A DNA stretch of 64,000 nucleotides, taken from Taenia hydatigena (Eukaryota > Platyhelminthes > Cestoda > Cyclophyllidea > Taeniidae). Both the position numbers and the translations under genes were made by a program. The stretch lies in NCBI GenBank assembly GCA_036345935.2, contig JADWOT020000010.1:9096455-9160454 (forward strand). Reading direction: 5' to 3'. Shown here in pieces: positions 38,452 to 47,730 of the stretch (positions within the stretch are counted from its first letter, which is position 1; each line of letters opens with the position of its first letter). Below the pieces are notes generated by a model. The model searched no databases. It saw only the letters and a program-made list of their open reading frames with translations, and had not been told where the DNA came from.

Positions 38452-38616
38452 TTAGGTATATTCGAGTTCTAAAAAGGTTCTTAGGGTGCTCACAAAAAGT
38501 AAGCCAACCATAGAAGTAAGATTATTGTCCGTGATGCTGATGGAGACAACTACTGGTCTAAGGAAGGTGGATGGAAGTAAGTGAGGGAGATCAGCAAGGG
38601 CGATAAAGGGCAACAT
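38452..38616 (-). pseudogene. Repeat-B frame, broken by TAA
   Basis: A minus-strand frame starts MLPFIALADLPHLLPSTF at 38,616. It matches the frame at 46,754-46,984 residue for residue over most of its length but stops at a TAA (38,454-38,452), after which the homologous frame continues. The LADL motif and hydrophobic run suggest a membrane segment. The family is unknown. Confidence 0.35.
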
Positions 38617-38811
38617 ACCAAGGATTAATAATTTTCCCGTGCTCTAAAGTCAAGTTAGGCTTTCGAACTTGTCGTCAAGGTCAAGACTATTTATATTACC
38701 GTAAATGCTTGAGAGTAGTAGCCATTGGAAATCTCCATGACTCGTACGATCGGGCGTGCATGCAGATAGGGAGTTTTCAGTAGTGAACAGGCTGTAAGCT
38801 TTTTTCTCCCG

Positions 38812-39340
38812 TAGACTCATTTCCTAATTTATTTGGTTGTCAGTAAACAATGCAAAAATGGCTCATAAAATGACTAACATTATAATTTGGAAGTTCTTTT
38901 GTTTAGGAGAATCAACACGTAGTAGAATGCATTGAATGGCATTAACTCATTGGGATGGGTGACCTCGAGAGCGAGAGTGACTGACTGGCGCCCTGCATTG
39001 GCATTTGCATGAACGACGAGGTCTGTGTGTCGGAGCAAAAGGGAACAGCCGGGCAATCGCCTGTTCATCATTCGGCAGGTGTGCAAACCGATTTATACTA
39101 ATATTACGGGACTTATTATCTGTTGTGTATGGTCTGCAACGCTCTGCCGTGCCTTTTGGAGAGGGCAGGTGGTGCTGAGTTTCCCGATGCAGTTGATCGT
39201 TTACCAAGAGTGGTCCCATTTTGAGCTTACAATTTTCCGCCTTTCCTTGCGTCAATCCGAAGCCCATGTAGATAGAAGCAAATAAGATTGCTGTAACAGC
39301 TGACATCATTCTGTCGCAGAAATCAAAAAGGTTTAGTGGT
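38812..39340. mobile_element. Insertion inside repeat B copy 1
   Basis: The flanking sequence TTCTCCCG on the left and TTCGCGCCGCCCTGAAC on the right is separated by only about 12 bases in copy 2 (near 47,190), so roughly 530 bp were gained here or lost there. The segment carries the signal-peptide frame at 38,947-39,309. I see no terminal repeats. Confidence 0.5.
38947..39309 (-). CDS. Possible secreted protein, Kunitz-like relic
   Basis: A 120-codon frame starts at tandem ATGs (39,309 and 39,306) with a signal-like segment MMSAVTAILFASIYMGFG. It then has C-K-L-K-M-G-P, later T-A-E-R-C-R-P-Y, and N-R-F followed by E-Q. The order loosely recalls a Kunitz inhibitor (Cys1 with GP, T-x-x-C-R-P-F/Y, N-x-N-x-F, E-E-C). 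The second, fourth, fifth and sixth cysteines are missing and the spacing is too long. If the resemblance is real, it is a degenerate relic. A donor-like CTTG|GTAAAC after GPLL is an alternative exon end. Confidence 0.22.
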   Translation of the reverse strand: MMSAVTAILFASIYMGFGLTQGKAENCKLKMGPLLVNDQLHRETQHHLPSPKGTAERCRPYTTDNKSRNISINRFAHLPNDEQAIARLFPFAPTHRPRRSCKCQCRAPVSHSRSRGHPSQ

Positions 39341-39625
39341 TTCGCGCCGCCCTGAACGGCCTAAGTACCGCAATAAACAACGCGACGTGAGCACACCAAC
39401 TGTGTGTCCCATGTCCTTGACTTCGAGGCCCAACAAAGACGCCTACGGATACCACATTTAAAAGTTTTTTGTGATTTTCTGTCAAAGCATGCACTAAGAG
39501 TGAAATTTTGGGAATCGGTAGCTGACAAAAGGGTAGGAGTAGTGGTTGGTGAGGGAAATAACAAAACCATGAATTATGGCACCTGAGCTAGCAGAATTTC
39601 CTATTTACAATTCGGTTTGAGTGGA

Positions 39626-39895
39626 TTAGGTAGCTTTCGTATTACCAGTGGCAAACGTTCCTTGGTCCCTCATAAATGGACTTATTAGCAACGCTATCGC
39701 TACTATCCCAAGATAGTAGAGATGCAGAATTGAAGTGGTTGCTGAATTTGAAAAAAGCTGACCGGTGGCGCCAGTAACAGCACAGTCACCGTGACGTGTT
39801 GGAAAGTGAAAGCACCCCAACACCAGGCCGATTAGTGGCCTGAAGAAGGCCTTCTCTTCCCCGAAAATCAAGCCATGTTGGAAAGCATCATACAA
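39626..39895 (-). pseudogene. Repeat-B membrane-like frame, copy 1
   Basis: An 89-codon open frame is homologous to 47,449-47,871. Shared blocks are FFRPLIGLVLGCFHFPT, an H-G-D-C, and SILHL. The position 25 residues after the Cys is Gly here but Arg in the other copy, a distance equal to Cys3.25 to Arg3.50 in rhodopsin-family helix 3. There is no complete receptor. It probably marks a decayed gene inside the repeat. Confidence 0.3.
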
Positions 39896-40170
39896 TCCAG
39901 AAACCTAATCGCGATGGCTAAGGCAAGTTTAGCTGCATTGCTGATATCGAAAGATCTTCATTCTTTTGATAATTGGATTCAATTTTATTGAAGTACTTCT
40001 ACCGCAACCAATCAAATCACAGAGATGGTCTAAATTCGGACTCAAAACATACCGAAACCCATTCAGGCCTCTTACTAATGCCTCAGTTGGTTCATCCAAG
40101 CAAAGTGTATATTTCAGAGAGCCACTCCTAAATTCCTTATAGCCCCTCAGAACCTGGAGGCGTTACTAAC

Positions 40171-40397
40171 CTCAGCATTGACTTGCCATTCGAGAAGGTT
40201 GATGCAAGAGTCGACGCACAGGATTCATCATAGCTGGCAGTCTGACCATCATTTGTCGCCTAGTTGATCGAAATGGTCCACATGGAGGCGGCATAACCAT
40301 CGCAATTGCAGTCGTCTTCAGGACCTCCATCACCTGACGCCCAGACGAAAAGCGAACCCTTGCCTCCTCGGCCCTTATTCACGCCGTCAACAATCGC
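40171..40397 (-). pseudogene. PC2: PC2-like convertase, exon 2 with premature stop
   Basis: After an AG acceptor (40,399-40,398) the frame continues exon 1 in phase 0 with [15 protein letters not shown], then WASGDGG. The Asp in SGDGG replaces the oxyanion-hole Asn of other convertases and is the hallmark of PC2. The [18 protein letters not shown] block follows and is cut by TAG at 40,262-40,260, where relatives have Ser (TCG to TAG is one change). Beyond it about 29 codons remain perfectly in frame with the family (DESC and STFSNG), up to a donor GAG|GTTAGT. The catalytic-Ser exon (SGTSAAAPEA region) was not found downstream to about 36 kb. Either the gene is inactivated or this base is an error. 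Confidence 0.75.
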
Positions 40398-40572
40398 CTA
40401 AAGTAATAAGTCTCATTTGTCCACTGTGGTGTCAAATGTGAACGCCATTTAAAAGTTAATTAGAATTTTGATGTGAAAGGGAATAAATAAGCCCCAACTT
40501 TCTCCTAGCATGGTTTACGCAACGTGTTTGCTAGAGCTTTCTGCTATCCTACTGATAAAGCAAATAAGTAAC
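40398..40572 (-). other. Intron of the PC2-like gene
   Basis: This is a 175-base GT-AG intron in phase 0 between the two recognised exons. Its presence means the locus is not a processed retrocopy. Confidence 0.8.
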
Positions 40573-41484
40573 CTGCATAGTTTGATTTCTTGGTCCATCG
40601 ACAGTTTTGCCATCATCAGTGGGTCCCCAACTGGCAGAGTAGATGTCAATGATGTCTCTGGCCTGTGACATAGCGGCAGCTTCAATGAGATCGGTCATGT
40701 AGGGCTGGTCAAGCATGCGTAGTCCAGCGACACGAGAATTAGGCGCCACACCGACACCACAAACACCGTTGCCAGCAACAGCTGCCACCTCACCAGCGCA
40801 TCGTGTCCCATGCGAGTTGAACCAGTCGTCGGTGTATCGTGGATAGGGGAAAGCATCGTTGCCCGAGAAGTCGTAACTCGCTTCAGCTGCGTAGTTAGGT
40901 GCAATATTGGGATGAAGGTAGTCTATCCCATCATCCATAATCGCTGTTACAACTCCCCGACCCGTAATGTTTTGAGCCCAAGCGGAGAGAACATTCAAGT
41001 CGAGACCTGGTGTGCCTTCAGCTTGTCCTGTGTTATGAATATACCACTCTTTACGAAAAAGTGGATCTGAGGATAGTTCGCGGACGATTTCAGCCCCGAG
41101 TGGTGAAAGCACTCTTCCTGGGGACTTTTGTTCTTCACTTTCAATAGATCGAAAGCCACGTTTGGTGCGTTTATAACCCCTCAACTCTTCAGCACTTTCA
41201 ATGCTTGGATGACCAACTAGGATGTCCCGGATAGATTTGCTTGACTGTTTTGGGTTTGGATGTAGAAAGAGGAATTCGTTGGGATGAAGGTAAGTGTCAT
41301 AGTCTTCTAGCCACGTCCTGAATCCAATTTCAGCTGCTATTTGCTTAGCTCGAGCTTTGAGTGCATCTGGGCCTTCTTGACCGTCAGTTTGAAGACGAAC
41401 CAACCATTGATTGGTACGGATTCGAGCCGAAATTGGGCTCACTGAGAGCCACAACACCACGAGACAGCCCAAGCCTACTTGCAT
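40573..41484 (-). CDS. PC2: Prohormone convertase 2-like protein, exon 1
   Basis: This is a subtilisin/kexin-type serine endoprotease that in the regulated secretory pathway cleaves neuropeptide precursors at dibasic sites. Counting from the Met at 41,484: signal peptide 1-20 (QVGLGCLVVLWLSVSPISA), propeptide ending at the dibasic site KRTKR (105-109), and then the catalytic domain. That domain has the Asp of MDDGIDYLHP (about 184) and the His of SHGTRCAGE (225), plus RYTDDWFN and IYSASWGPTDDGKTVDGP. The first 304 residues lie in one exon that ends ATGCAG|GTTACT in phase 0. An upstream in-frame ATG at 41,565 would add 27 residues before the signal peptide, so I prefer 41,484. Identity as PC2, not furin or PC1, rests on DPLFxKxWY, GTPGLDLNV, RMLDQPxMTD and the Asp oxyanion residue in exon 2. 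Confidence 0.85.
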
Positions 41485-41630
41485 GGCCACAGAGGAGCGC
41501 GAGTGTAGAGCTGGAGGTAGAGAACTCAACGCCTGAGGAGGATTTCTGCCATCCTCTACGCTCATTGGTTCAAGAGCGTGCGCGCGGGTAAGGTCATCGA
41601 TCAATGCTGGTGCGTCCAAGCTCTCTTGCA

Positions 41631-41660
41631 GGGGGAGGAGGAGGGACAGGGGGAGGGGGA
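41631..41660 (+). promoter_or_regulatory. G-run tract upstream of PC2 start
   Basis: There are four or more G runs (GGGGG, GGG, GGGGG, GGGGG) within 30 bases on the + strand, the template strand for PC2. It lies 147 bases upstream of the chosen start. It can in principle form a G-quadruplex in DNA; the transcript would be C-rich. A promoter role is inference. Confidence 0.35.
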
Positions 41661-42905
41661 TTTAGACACGCAGCGTCCAGTGGACGTATTTTTAGACCAA
41701 TGAACAGGCTTCTCTTCTCTCAAGTGTTATACCCAATTTTAGTTCTGCTTATTCTCTCACGATGCGATGCATGCAATTCTTCTTTGCTGACTCACCTTAT
41801 CACTGCTATAACTTTGCTCAAAAACCATTTCACCTTGAATGAGTCCTCTTGAGAGGCATAATTGCAACAAATGGGAAGAGGGCTCGAAAAAAAAACGTGC
41901 TATTGGTGTAGGCATGGCTCACACTTCGAATGGGAGTTTTTATGTCACTGGGGTACATTCACAATGATGGGATCGAGAGCAACTTTCCCGGCACCCGGTT
42001 TGCTGTTCAAGTGAAATTGGTGTGTGTGAGAGAGAGAGAGAGAGAGCGTGGGTGGTTGGATTAGAGAGATTAGGTAGATGTGAAGGGCGTAGGCTACAAC
42101 ACATCAATGAGCTAGTATCACAGGAGATCAATTGTCGGCTGTTGCTTTTAGCTGACGGGGGATGACTACTGATCGGCTTTATGCGTTAAATAAATTATTC
42201 TTTTTGTTTCATTCACGGACCTTAGCATAGGGTGTAAAGGGTGAGTAGGCAAGACCAATCGGAAGCCCATTGACTCTCACAGCTTGATTGCGGAAGTACA
42301 TCTACACTTTTCCTTCACGTTCACCTCATCTGGAAGGAAACAACGTCCTCACTCACTGTAGTGGGATCTCAGCCCTTTTGCCTGAGTGATTAAAAAGGAA
42401 AACCTCACGGAAAACTTACAAGGCATGGCAGAGGTCGAAATATGGCAAATAATCTGACGAAAAACCTGCCATTAGACCTTGTTCATAGTTCAGGAGACAG
42501 AAACTGGTGCGCTCTCGCCTCAGCGCTTTCTGTAGGCGGCATCAGTGCCGGTGAGGCAGATCTTGACACGCATTAAACGGATCCCAAGCCACCATCTTCT
42601 CAGACCCATTGGATGTCTCAACTCACAGATTGATTCACACCTTGAGAATGGAACAGCTACATCGGCAATTATAGTTGGTTTCTAGTAAAAGTGCCCCCTC
42701 TGTTTTCGCAATATGTGAATTTTAATGAGGAAAAAGCCCAATTCTGCACCTTACGATCCCTCCTGTCCTTACCGACTCAAGCCATCTGCATGTCCGTGCA
42801 ACTCGGAAGCCTGTTGAACGGCAAAAAGCACAAAACGAAGCAGAAATACACTTTGCTGGTACAAAGTGGAAAATGGGTTATTCTAATACACCATATCAAG
42901 TGTAG
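41661..42905. repeat. Spacer between PC2 and GT14 with (GT)(GA) microsatellite
   Basis: A GT run turning into GA repeats lies at 42,019-42,047. The rest of this 1.2-kb spacer has only short frames. It should contain the PC2 upstream region and the GT14 3' untranslated region, but I see no convincing core promoter. Confidence 0.5.
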
Positions 42906-42909
42906 CAGG

Positions 42910-43419
42910 TCAAATGTGATGCTGTGTGCAGAAAAGTCTGGAGTAGATGTAAGTATCGAAGGATGATTGAGAGACCACGTTCATCTCCATTTCAGCCTTA
43001 ATCCGGTCAAAGTACCACTGCTCGAGGTCTGTGAAGGCCTCCGGCTCATAATCGACTTGAAATTTGGACGCAAAGAGGTGTGACGCCGATTTGAGTATTT
43101 GCAGGTGTTCATTTCCGAGGAGACACACATGGTCGACATACTTGGTAGCGCATCGAACTCCATAATTATCTCGAATGCGCAAATCGGCAAGGAAACCGAA
43201 ATTCACCTCACTAGGAGGACTGGGCGCCCTCTCACATGCTCCTGGCAGGTGCAATTGAGCATTGTAGACCAAAATAGGAAAGAAATACTTCTCCGGATTG
43301 GTCAGCGATTTGTTGTCGAGCAGGTACTGTCGAAGGGGCTCCACAGATTGGCCTAGCAGGGCACTCTCTAAAAATTCTCGTCTATAAGCTCCATGGAGGG
43401 TACCGTTGTACCAAGCAGC
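42910..43419 (-). CDS. Core-2-type GlcNAc-transferase (GT14), exon 2
   Basis: The C-terminal half of the enzyme is encoded from acceptor TTGCAG (exon start 43,419, phase 0) to a TGA at 42,912-42,910, as residues 233-401. It matches the GT14 order: an NGT sequon and the Y-R-R-E-F block (family GSAYFVxSREF), then NPEKYFFPIL and LPGAC. It ends with VDHVCLLGNEHLQ and HLFASKFQVDYEPEAF, matching the family's VCIFGxGDLxW and HLFANKFDVDxDxxAI. The family's catalytic Glu in SPDE/PEE appears as Lys in NPEK, so activity is uncertain. A short extra exon in the intron is possible, because the stretch joining the two exons is shorter than in vertebrate C2GnT. Confidence 0.75.
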   Translation of the reverse strand, partial: AAWYNGTLHGAYRREFLESALLGQSVEPLRQYLLDNKSLTNPEKYFFPILVYNAQLHLPGACERAPSPPSEVNFGFLADLRIRDNYGVRCATKYVDHVCLLGNEHLQILKSASHLFASKFQVDYEPEAFTDLEQWYFDRIKAEMEMNVVSQSSFDTYIYSRLFCTQHHI

Positions 43420-44810
43420 CTGCAATTACACAGATACATGAACAATATTGTTTCTCGAACAAGAGCTGCGCAACACCTACATGGTTTAGTTGTTGAGTCA
43501 ACCAAAAATGGCTAAAACTACTAACTTAGTGAAGGGCATTTAGGCCGCAGGAGGCAGCCCCATTCCTCAGTCCTGCAACATCCCAAAGGGAACCGGATGA
43601 AGAGGTCATTTGGCTGAGGAGAATTAAATTGCACTCAAAAGGTCATTTCTAAAGCACGCTAAAAGGCCTTCACTTTGTGCAAAATTTTCTTAAAAATCTG
43701 GAAAAACCTATCCCAAGGCAACATGAGACGACTTGTAATTGAGTGGCAGGACAAGTGATTTGCTTCCATCTCTCGGGAAAACATCACAAGACAAGACTAT
43801 TAAAGGTAAAAGACATTAAGTGGTACATGTTTGGGAGAATTTTTAGGGTCGGCCGATGCTACTTAAATGAGATCCAAGTACTTTCTAGCATACGGAAGGG
43901 AAGCCATAAGTGTGCTAGTATTTGGCACTCAAAGTTGGCAAGAAATGCCCAAATCAAACAAAGGAGGTGTAGTCATTTTTGACGCAAGAACATAAACCAC
44001 AGAAAGTCTAAGCTTGGCAGGCCAGTGAGGTAAAGTTGAATTACAGAATGAATCTTTAGATCATTAGAAGTACAAGTAGAACAAATTGAGTGTTTTGGCC
44101 GAACAGCTTCTCAAAGCGACAACTCTGCATTTTAAATACGCGAACTCTTGCATTACTGCATGGCTTAGGCGAGTTGGGAGCATGATCACCCAAGTAGTCA
44201 TCTCACCGCTTTGCCAGGCGTGGGTTTAAGCCTGACCGCTATTAAAGGCTGCAGGACATTGACCTGAGACACTGCCTGCAAAGTAGGAGCACCACCTCTC
44301 ACCCTTCTACCTTTCCTACAGTTGATTTCCCACTTGGTGCAATTTTTACAACAAAAAGAATCCACCTTAAGCATTGCTTGCGAAGAAGTGGCGCACCGAC
44401 AGTCTACCCAAAGGCTAACAACATCGAATCCCTAAATAAAAAGAAAGAAACACGTTTTCAAGTGTGAATTTGCATGCTTTGTGGTGACGTCATCGCCCAC
44501 TACTGAATTACTTGCGTTGGCGTTGGCAGGCAGTTCAAAGGAGGCGGCAAGTGGAATGTGTCTGTCACGTCATTACTGCCTGTCGCATGCACAAAGTGCG
44601 GAGTGCTAAGGTGTTCTGAGCAGTCAAGTGGTGACTCTAGTTAGAAAAGTGGATGAATTTGCCAAAACCTCCCTCCAGAAGACTACACTGCTGGAAATTG
44701 AAACGAGGGAGGGTGAGCGTGGACAAATTAGGGGCCTCAATCATGCTTCACTGGTCCAAGAAAATAAAATGGACGTTGGCAAAGGCAAGGCAAACATCAC
44801 GCAAACTCAC
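43420..44810 (-). other. Intron of the GT14 gene
   Basis: This is a 1,391-base GT-AG intron (donor GTGAGT at 44,810, acceptor at 43,421-43,420), phase 0. It hosts a tRNA-like fragment at 44,161-44,233. A small missed exon encoding part of the acceptor-site region cannot be excluded. Confidence 0.7.
44161..44233 (+). ncRNA. tRNA-derived SINE-like fragment in the GT14 intron
   Basis: A perfect A-box match (TGGCTTAGGCG, 44,161-44,171) is followed by a degenerate B box (GGTTTAAGCCT, 44,223-44,233) and a GACCGCTATT tail. The tail resembles CACCGCGAGC after the box pair at 37,419-37,455. The spacing and mismatches argue against a working tRNA. Confidence 0.3.
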
Positions 44811-45506
44811 ATTTAAGGGCAGATTCTGGTTATTTCCTTTTGAACTGGGATCGCTATCAGCAAAGGCCTCCACCAGATTGGATCCCCTAAGGGCTTGCAG
44901 GATGGCCACAATCTCCAAATTCGTTCTCAAGGGAAACTGGTCATCGTCAATGTTCATTAAGTATTTCCACGTTGCACTGCGGCTTAGGGCTTGCTTAGCG
45001 CAGATCAAATGAGCTTGTAAGATACCAGCACCACTGGATGTCACTTCAATGCTGGAGTCCTTCGGAACTAACTCAACCTTTCCATCATAACAGGTGACTA
45101 GACCCTTCATTGCTGCTTGGAGTAGTGGATCAGCATTTCGTTCCAAATGGATGCAGTAGTAGTTGTTTACTCTGTGAATCATTCGCAGGATTCGAGCCAC
45201 TGGTCGCACGTCATTCTTTACTGCTATGGTGACTGCAATATCCATGTCACCATCACGATCTCGCTTGATGGGAAAACGATCAAGATAGAATCGACAATTC
45301 TTGTGTGCAGGTGATTGGATGGACGAGAAGAAGGCGAGAGCCACGTCCCTCTGGTAATCGCTAATATCGACTCTGCTTGAAGCAATCGTTGGGAGGACAT
45401 GTCCACTTAAGGTTACTTGGAACAAGCAGTGGTACAGATAAGCCAACGATCCCACTATCAACGCTGCCTCGAAGATACGGAGCAGCATACGAAATGAAAT
45501 GGCCAT
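44811..45506 (-). CDS. Core-2-type beta-1,6-N-acetylglucosaminyltransferase (GT14), exon 1
   Basis: This is a Golgi type II membrane enzyme of family GT14, which branches O-glycans by adding GlcNAc in beta-1,6 linkage to the core GalNAc. The start is the ATG at 45,506. Residues 7-29 form the signal anchor (LLRIFEAALIVGSLAYLYH...). The catalytic domain shows DIAVTIAVKNDVRPVARILR (89-108), NNYYCIHLERNAD, a Cys in HLICAKQAL, and WKYLMNIDDDQFPLRTNLEI (180-199). The last corresponds to WKYFINLCGxDFPLKTNLEI of the family, with Cys-Gly replaced by Asp-Asp. The exon encodes 232 residues and ends AAT|GTGAGT. With exon 2 the protein is about 401 residues, close to the usual 400-430. The exact acceptor specificity is not known. 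Confidence 0.82.
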
Positions 45507-45532
45507 CTCTCCCTTTCGACAGTCGAAAATCT
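45507..45532 (-). promoter_or_regulatory. Splice acceptor just upstream of the GT14 start codon
   Basis: On the minus strand TTTTACAG (AG at 45,532-45,531) lies 24 bases before the ATG. It could be the acceptor of a 5'-UTR intron or of spliced-leader trans-splicing, which flatworms use. The sequence alone does not decide. Confidence 0.3.
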
Positions 45533-45534
45533 GT

Positions 45535-46555
45535 AAAATGAGCCAAACAGTGATGAGGCAGGAGGGCGTGAAATCACCTCTGTTTATATTAAGTCGAAAT
45601 GGACGCAGAAGAGGATGGATTTAAGGGTCATGTATGAGACAGAGGCAATGCATTACCAGAAAATAAAAATGCTCTACGCGAGGTTAAAATTCACAAGTGA
45701 GGGGTTACTAGAATAGGTAGGTCAGCAAGGACGCCAAATCTTAGCGCATACAGTCAGGACTTATTGCGGACCACGGCCACGTGTCACTAGTCAGAATTCG
45801 AGGAGGCAAGTCCAACAGTCCTGATGTGATCGCAGTGCTCGGTACGATTTCACTAATGCCTGGCGTTCTTTTTCACTCCTAATGCATTAAGGAAGAAGGC
45901 AAAAAACTTTTTGATAAGAAATCATTCAACATGGTGAAATTACACAAATGAGTAAGAAGGCGAACTAATTCGCATCAAAGTTGTCGAATTCGCGTAGGTA
46001 AAGTAGATTCTTGTCGACTTACCCAGTCACCTGCTCAAAGGTGAATGAAACGGTCCTTACCAAAGGCCCTCTTGGGGAGAGCTACTGCTCTGCGAGATGC
46101 TCTCTGCTTATAAAGCATTCAACTGACACACCTGGCTTCGCTGATGACGCGCAGCCTTCGCGATGCCATTGGCAGCAGCAAAGGCCCTTCAAATGACTCG
46201 CATTCCACCAGCCACTAAGTTACAACAGAGGCAAGGTCCCAATTTCTGCCTTCGAATCAACTTAAGCTGTTGATACTGACGGGCAAAAGACGTCATCATG
46301 AACACTCCCAACTGGGAAAATGAAGTCGGTCCCCTTAGTACTTAGTTACTATGATAGCAGAGAAAATACAAAGAAAGAGAAAGAACATTTTACTAAAAAA
46401 ATATGAGTAAATGTTCTTGTAAGGCAGAAGTGTGAAAGGACAAGGAAGGAAGACAGTTACCTGATTAAATAGTCCTCCTTGGTTCTACAAAAAGCTATCA
46501 CCAACATGCTTAAAATAAGCGAAGAAGGGCGAGCTATTAGTTTTTGATGTCATTG
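45535..46555. other. GT14 upstream region, no clear promoter
   Basis: This is a one-kilobase spacer between the GT14 gene and repeat B copy 2. Frames near 46,011-46,196 lack an ATG start or a domain. No confident TATA box or CpG cluster is visible. Confidence 0.4.
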
Positions 46556-46559
46556 TCTC

Positions 46560-47730
46560 GCAACGTTGCGTCAAGTTGTCTGCGGGATCTCTCATTCATG
46601 CAAGTATAAACAGTTTGAGCTTTACCGTATCCCGTGCACCTCAAAATGATACCCTTCAGCGTAGATGACTATTTAGTCTTGCTCTCCAACGCAGACAGTC
46701 TAGTCTACACGATTCATGATTCACTGGGTGAGTCGACACACAAACCAGCCTTTTCAGTTACTTGAATGTGATTCTGGGAAGCCAAAGAAAATGGCCAACC
46801 ACCTTCTGTAGTTCCGGTGTTGAGCATATTCAAGTTCAAAAATGGTTCTTAGGGTGCTCACAAAGAGTTTGCCAACCACGGAAGTAGGATTATTGTCCGA
46901 GATGCTGATGGAGACAACTACTGGTCTAAGGAAGGTGGATGGAAGTAAGTGAGGGAGATCAGCAAGGACAATAAAGGGCAACATACCAAGAATTAATGGT
47001 TTTGCCCCTGCTTTAAGGTCAAGTTAGGTTTTAGAACTTGTCGTCAAGGTCAAGGTTATTCGCATTACCGTAAATTATTGAGGGTAGTGGCAATTAGAGA
47101 ACTCCATGACCCGTACGAACGGATGTACAGGCAGATGGGGAGTTTTAGTGGTGAACAGGCTGTAAGCTATCTTCTCCCGAAAGTCCAGCAGCTTCGCGCC
47201 GCCCTGAACGGCCCAGGTACCGCAATAAACAACGCAAAGTGAGCACATCAACTGGTGTCTCATGTCTTTGACGCCGAGGCATAACAAAGACACCTACATC
47301 TCAAATTTTTTTATGATTTTCCGCCAAAGCATGCATGAGGAGTAAGCTTTTCTTTATTGTTTACTGAGAAAAAGGGTGGGAGTAGTGGTTCATTAAAAGA
47401 AATAACAAAACCATGAATTATGGCATCAGAGCTGGCAGAATATCTTGTTTACAATTCGATTAGGGTAGAGTAGGTAGCTTCCGGAGTAACAGTGGCACAA
47501 GTTCCTTGCTGCCTCATAAGTGGGTTTGTTAGCAAAGGAACCGCTACTATCCTAAAGGAGCTGAGATGCAGAATTGAAGTGGTGACTGAGTTTGAGCAAA
47601 GCTTAATGGTGGCGCTAGTAACCACACAGTCACCGTGACATGTTGGAAAGTGAAAGCACCCCAACACCAAGCCGATTAGAGGCCTGAAGAAGGTCTTTTC
47701 ATCTCCAAGATCCAAGCCATAGTGGAAAGC
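46560..47730 (-). repeat. Repeat B, copy 2
   Basis: This is the direct duplicate of 38,190-39,885 without the 530-bp insertion. It flanks the PC2-GT14 island on the other side, so the island sits between direct repeats about 6.7 kb apart. Confidence 0.75.
46754..46984 (-). CDS. Repeat-B open frame, unknown membrane-like protein
   Basis: A 76-codon frame starts at ATG 46,984 with MLPFIVLADLPHLLPSTFLR and later has an H-R-N-Y-R-R-W-L-A-I run. The copy at 38,452-38,616 is highly similar but stopped. The LADL motif resembles helix 2 of rhodopsin-family receptors, but this is weak. No flanking exon has been fixed. Confidence 0.25.
   Translation of the reverse strand: MLPFIVLADLPHLLPSTFLRPVVVSISISDNNPTSVVGKLFVSTLRTIFELEYAQHRNYRRWLAIFFGFPESHSSN

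Larger units (their letters stand above)
38190..39885 (-). repeat. Repeat B, copy 1
   Basis: This is a direct duplicate of 46,560-47,730. Shared landmarks are TTTACCGTATCCCGTGCACC, GGGTGAGTCGACACACAAACC, CTTCGCGCCGCCCTGAAC-type sequence, and the tail coding FFRPLIGLVLGCFHFPT on the minus strand. This copy is interrupted by about 530 bp (38,812-39,340) not present in the other. It lies directly downstream of PC2. Confidence 0.75.

Noticed and set aside
44653..45012. A 119-codon + strand frame
   Set aside because: It is antisense to GT14 exon 1, which has clear family motifs.
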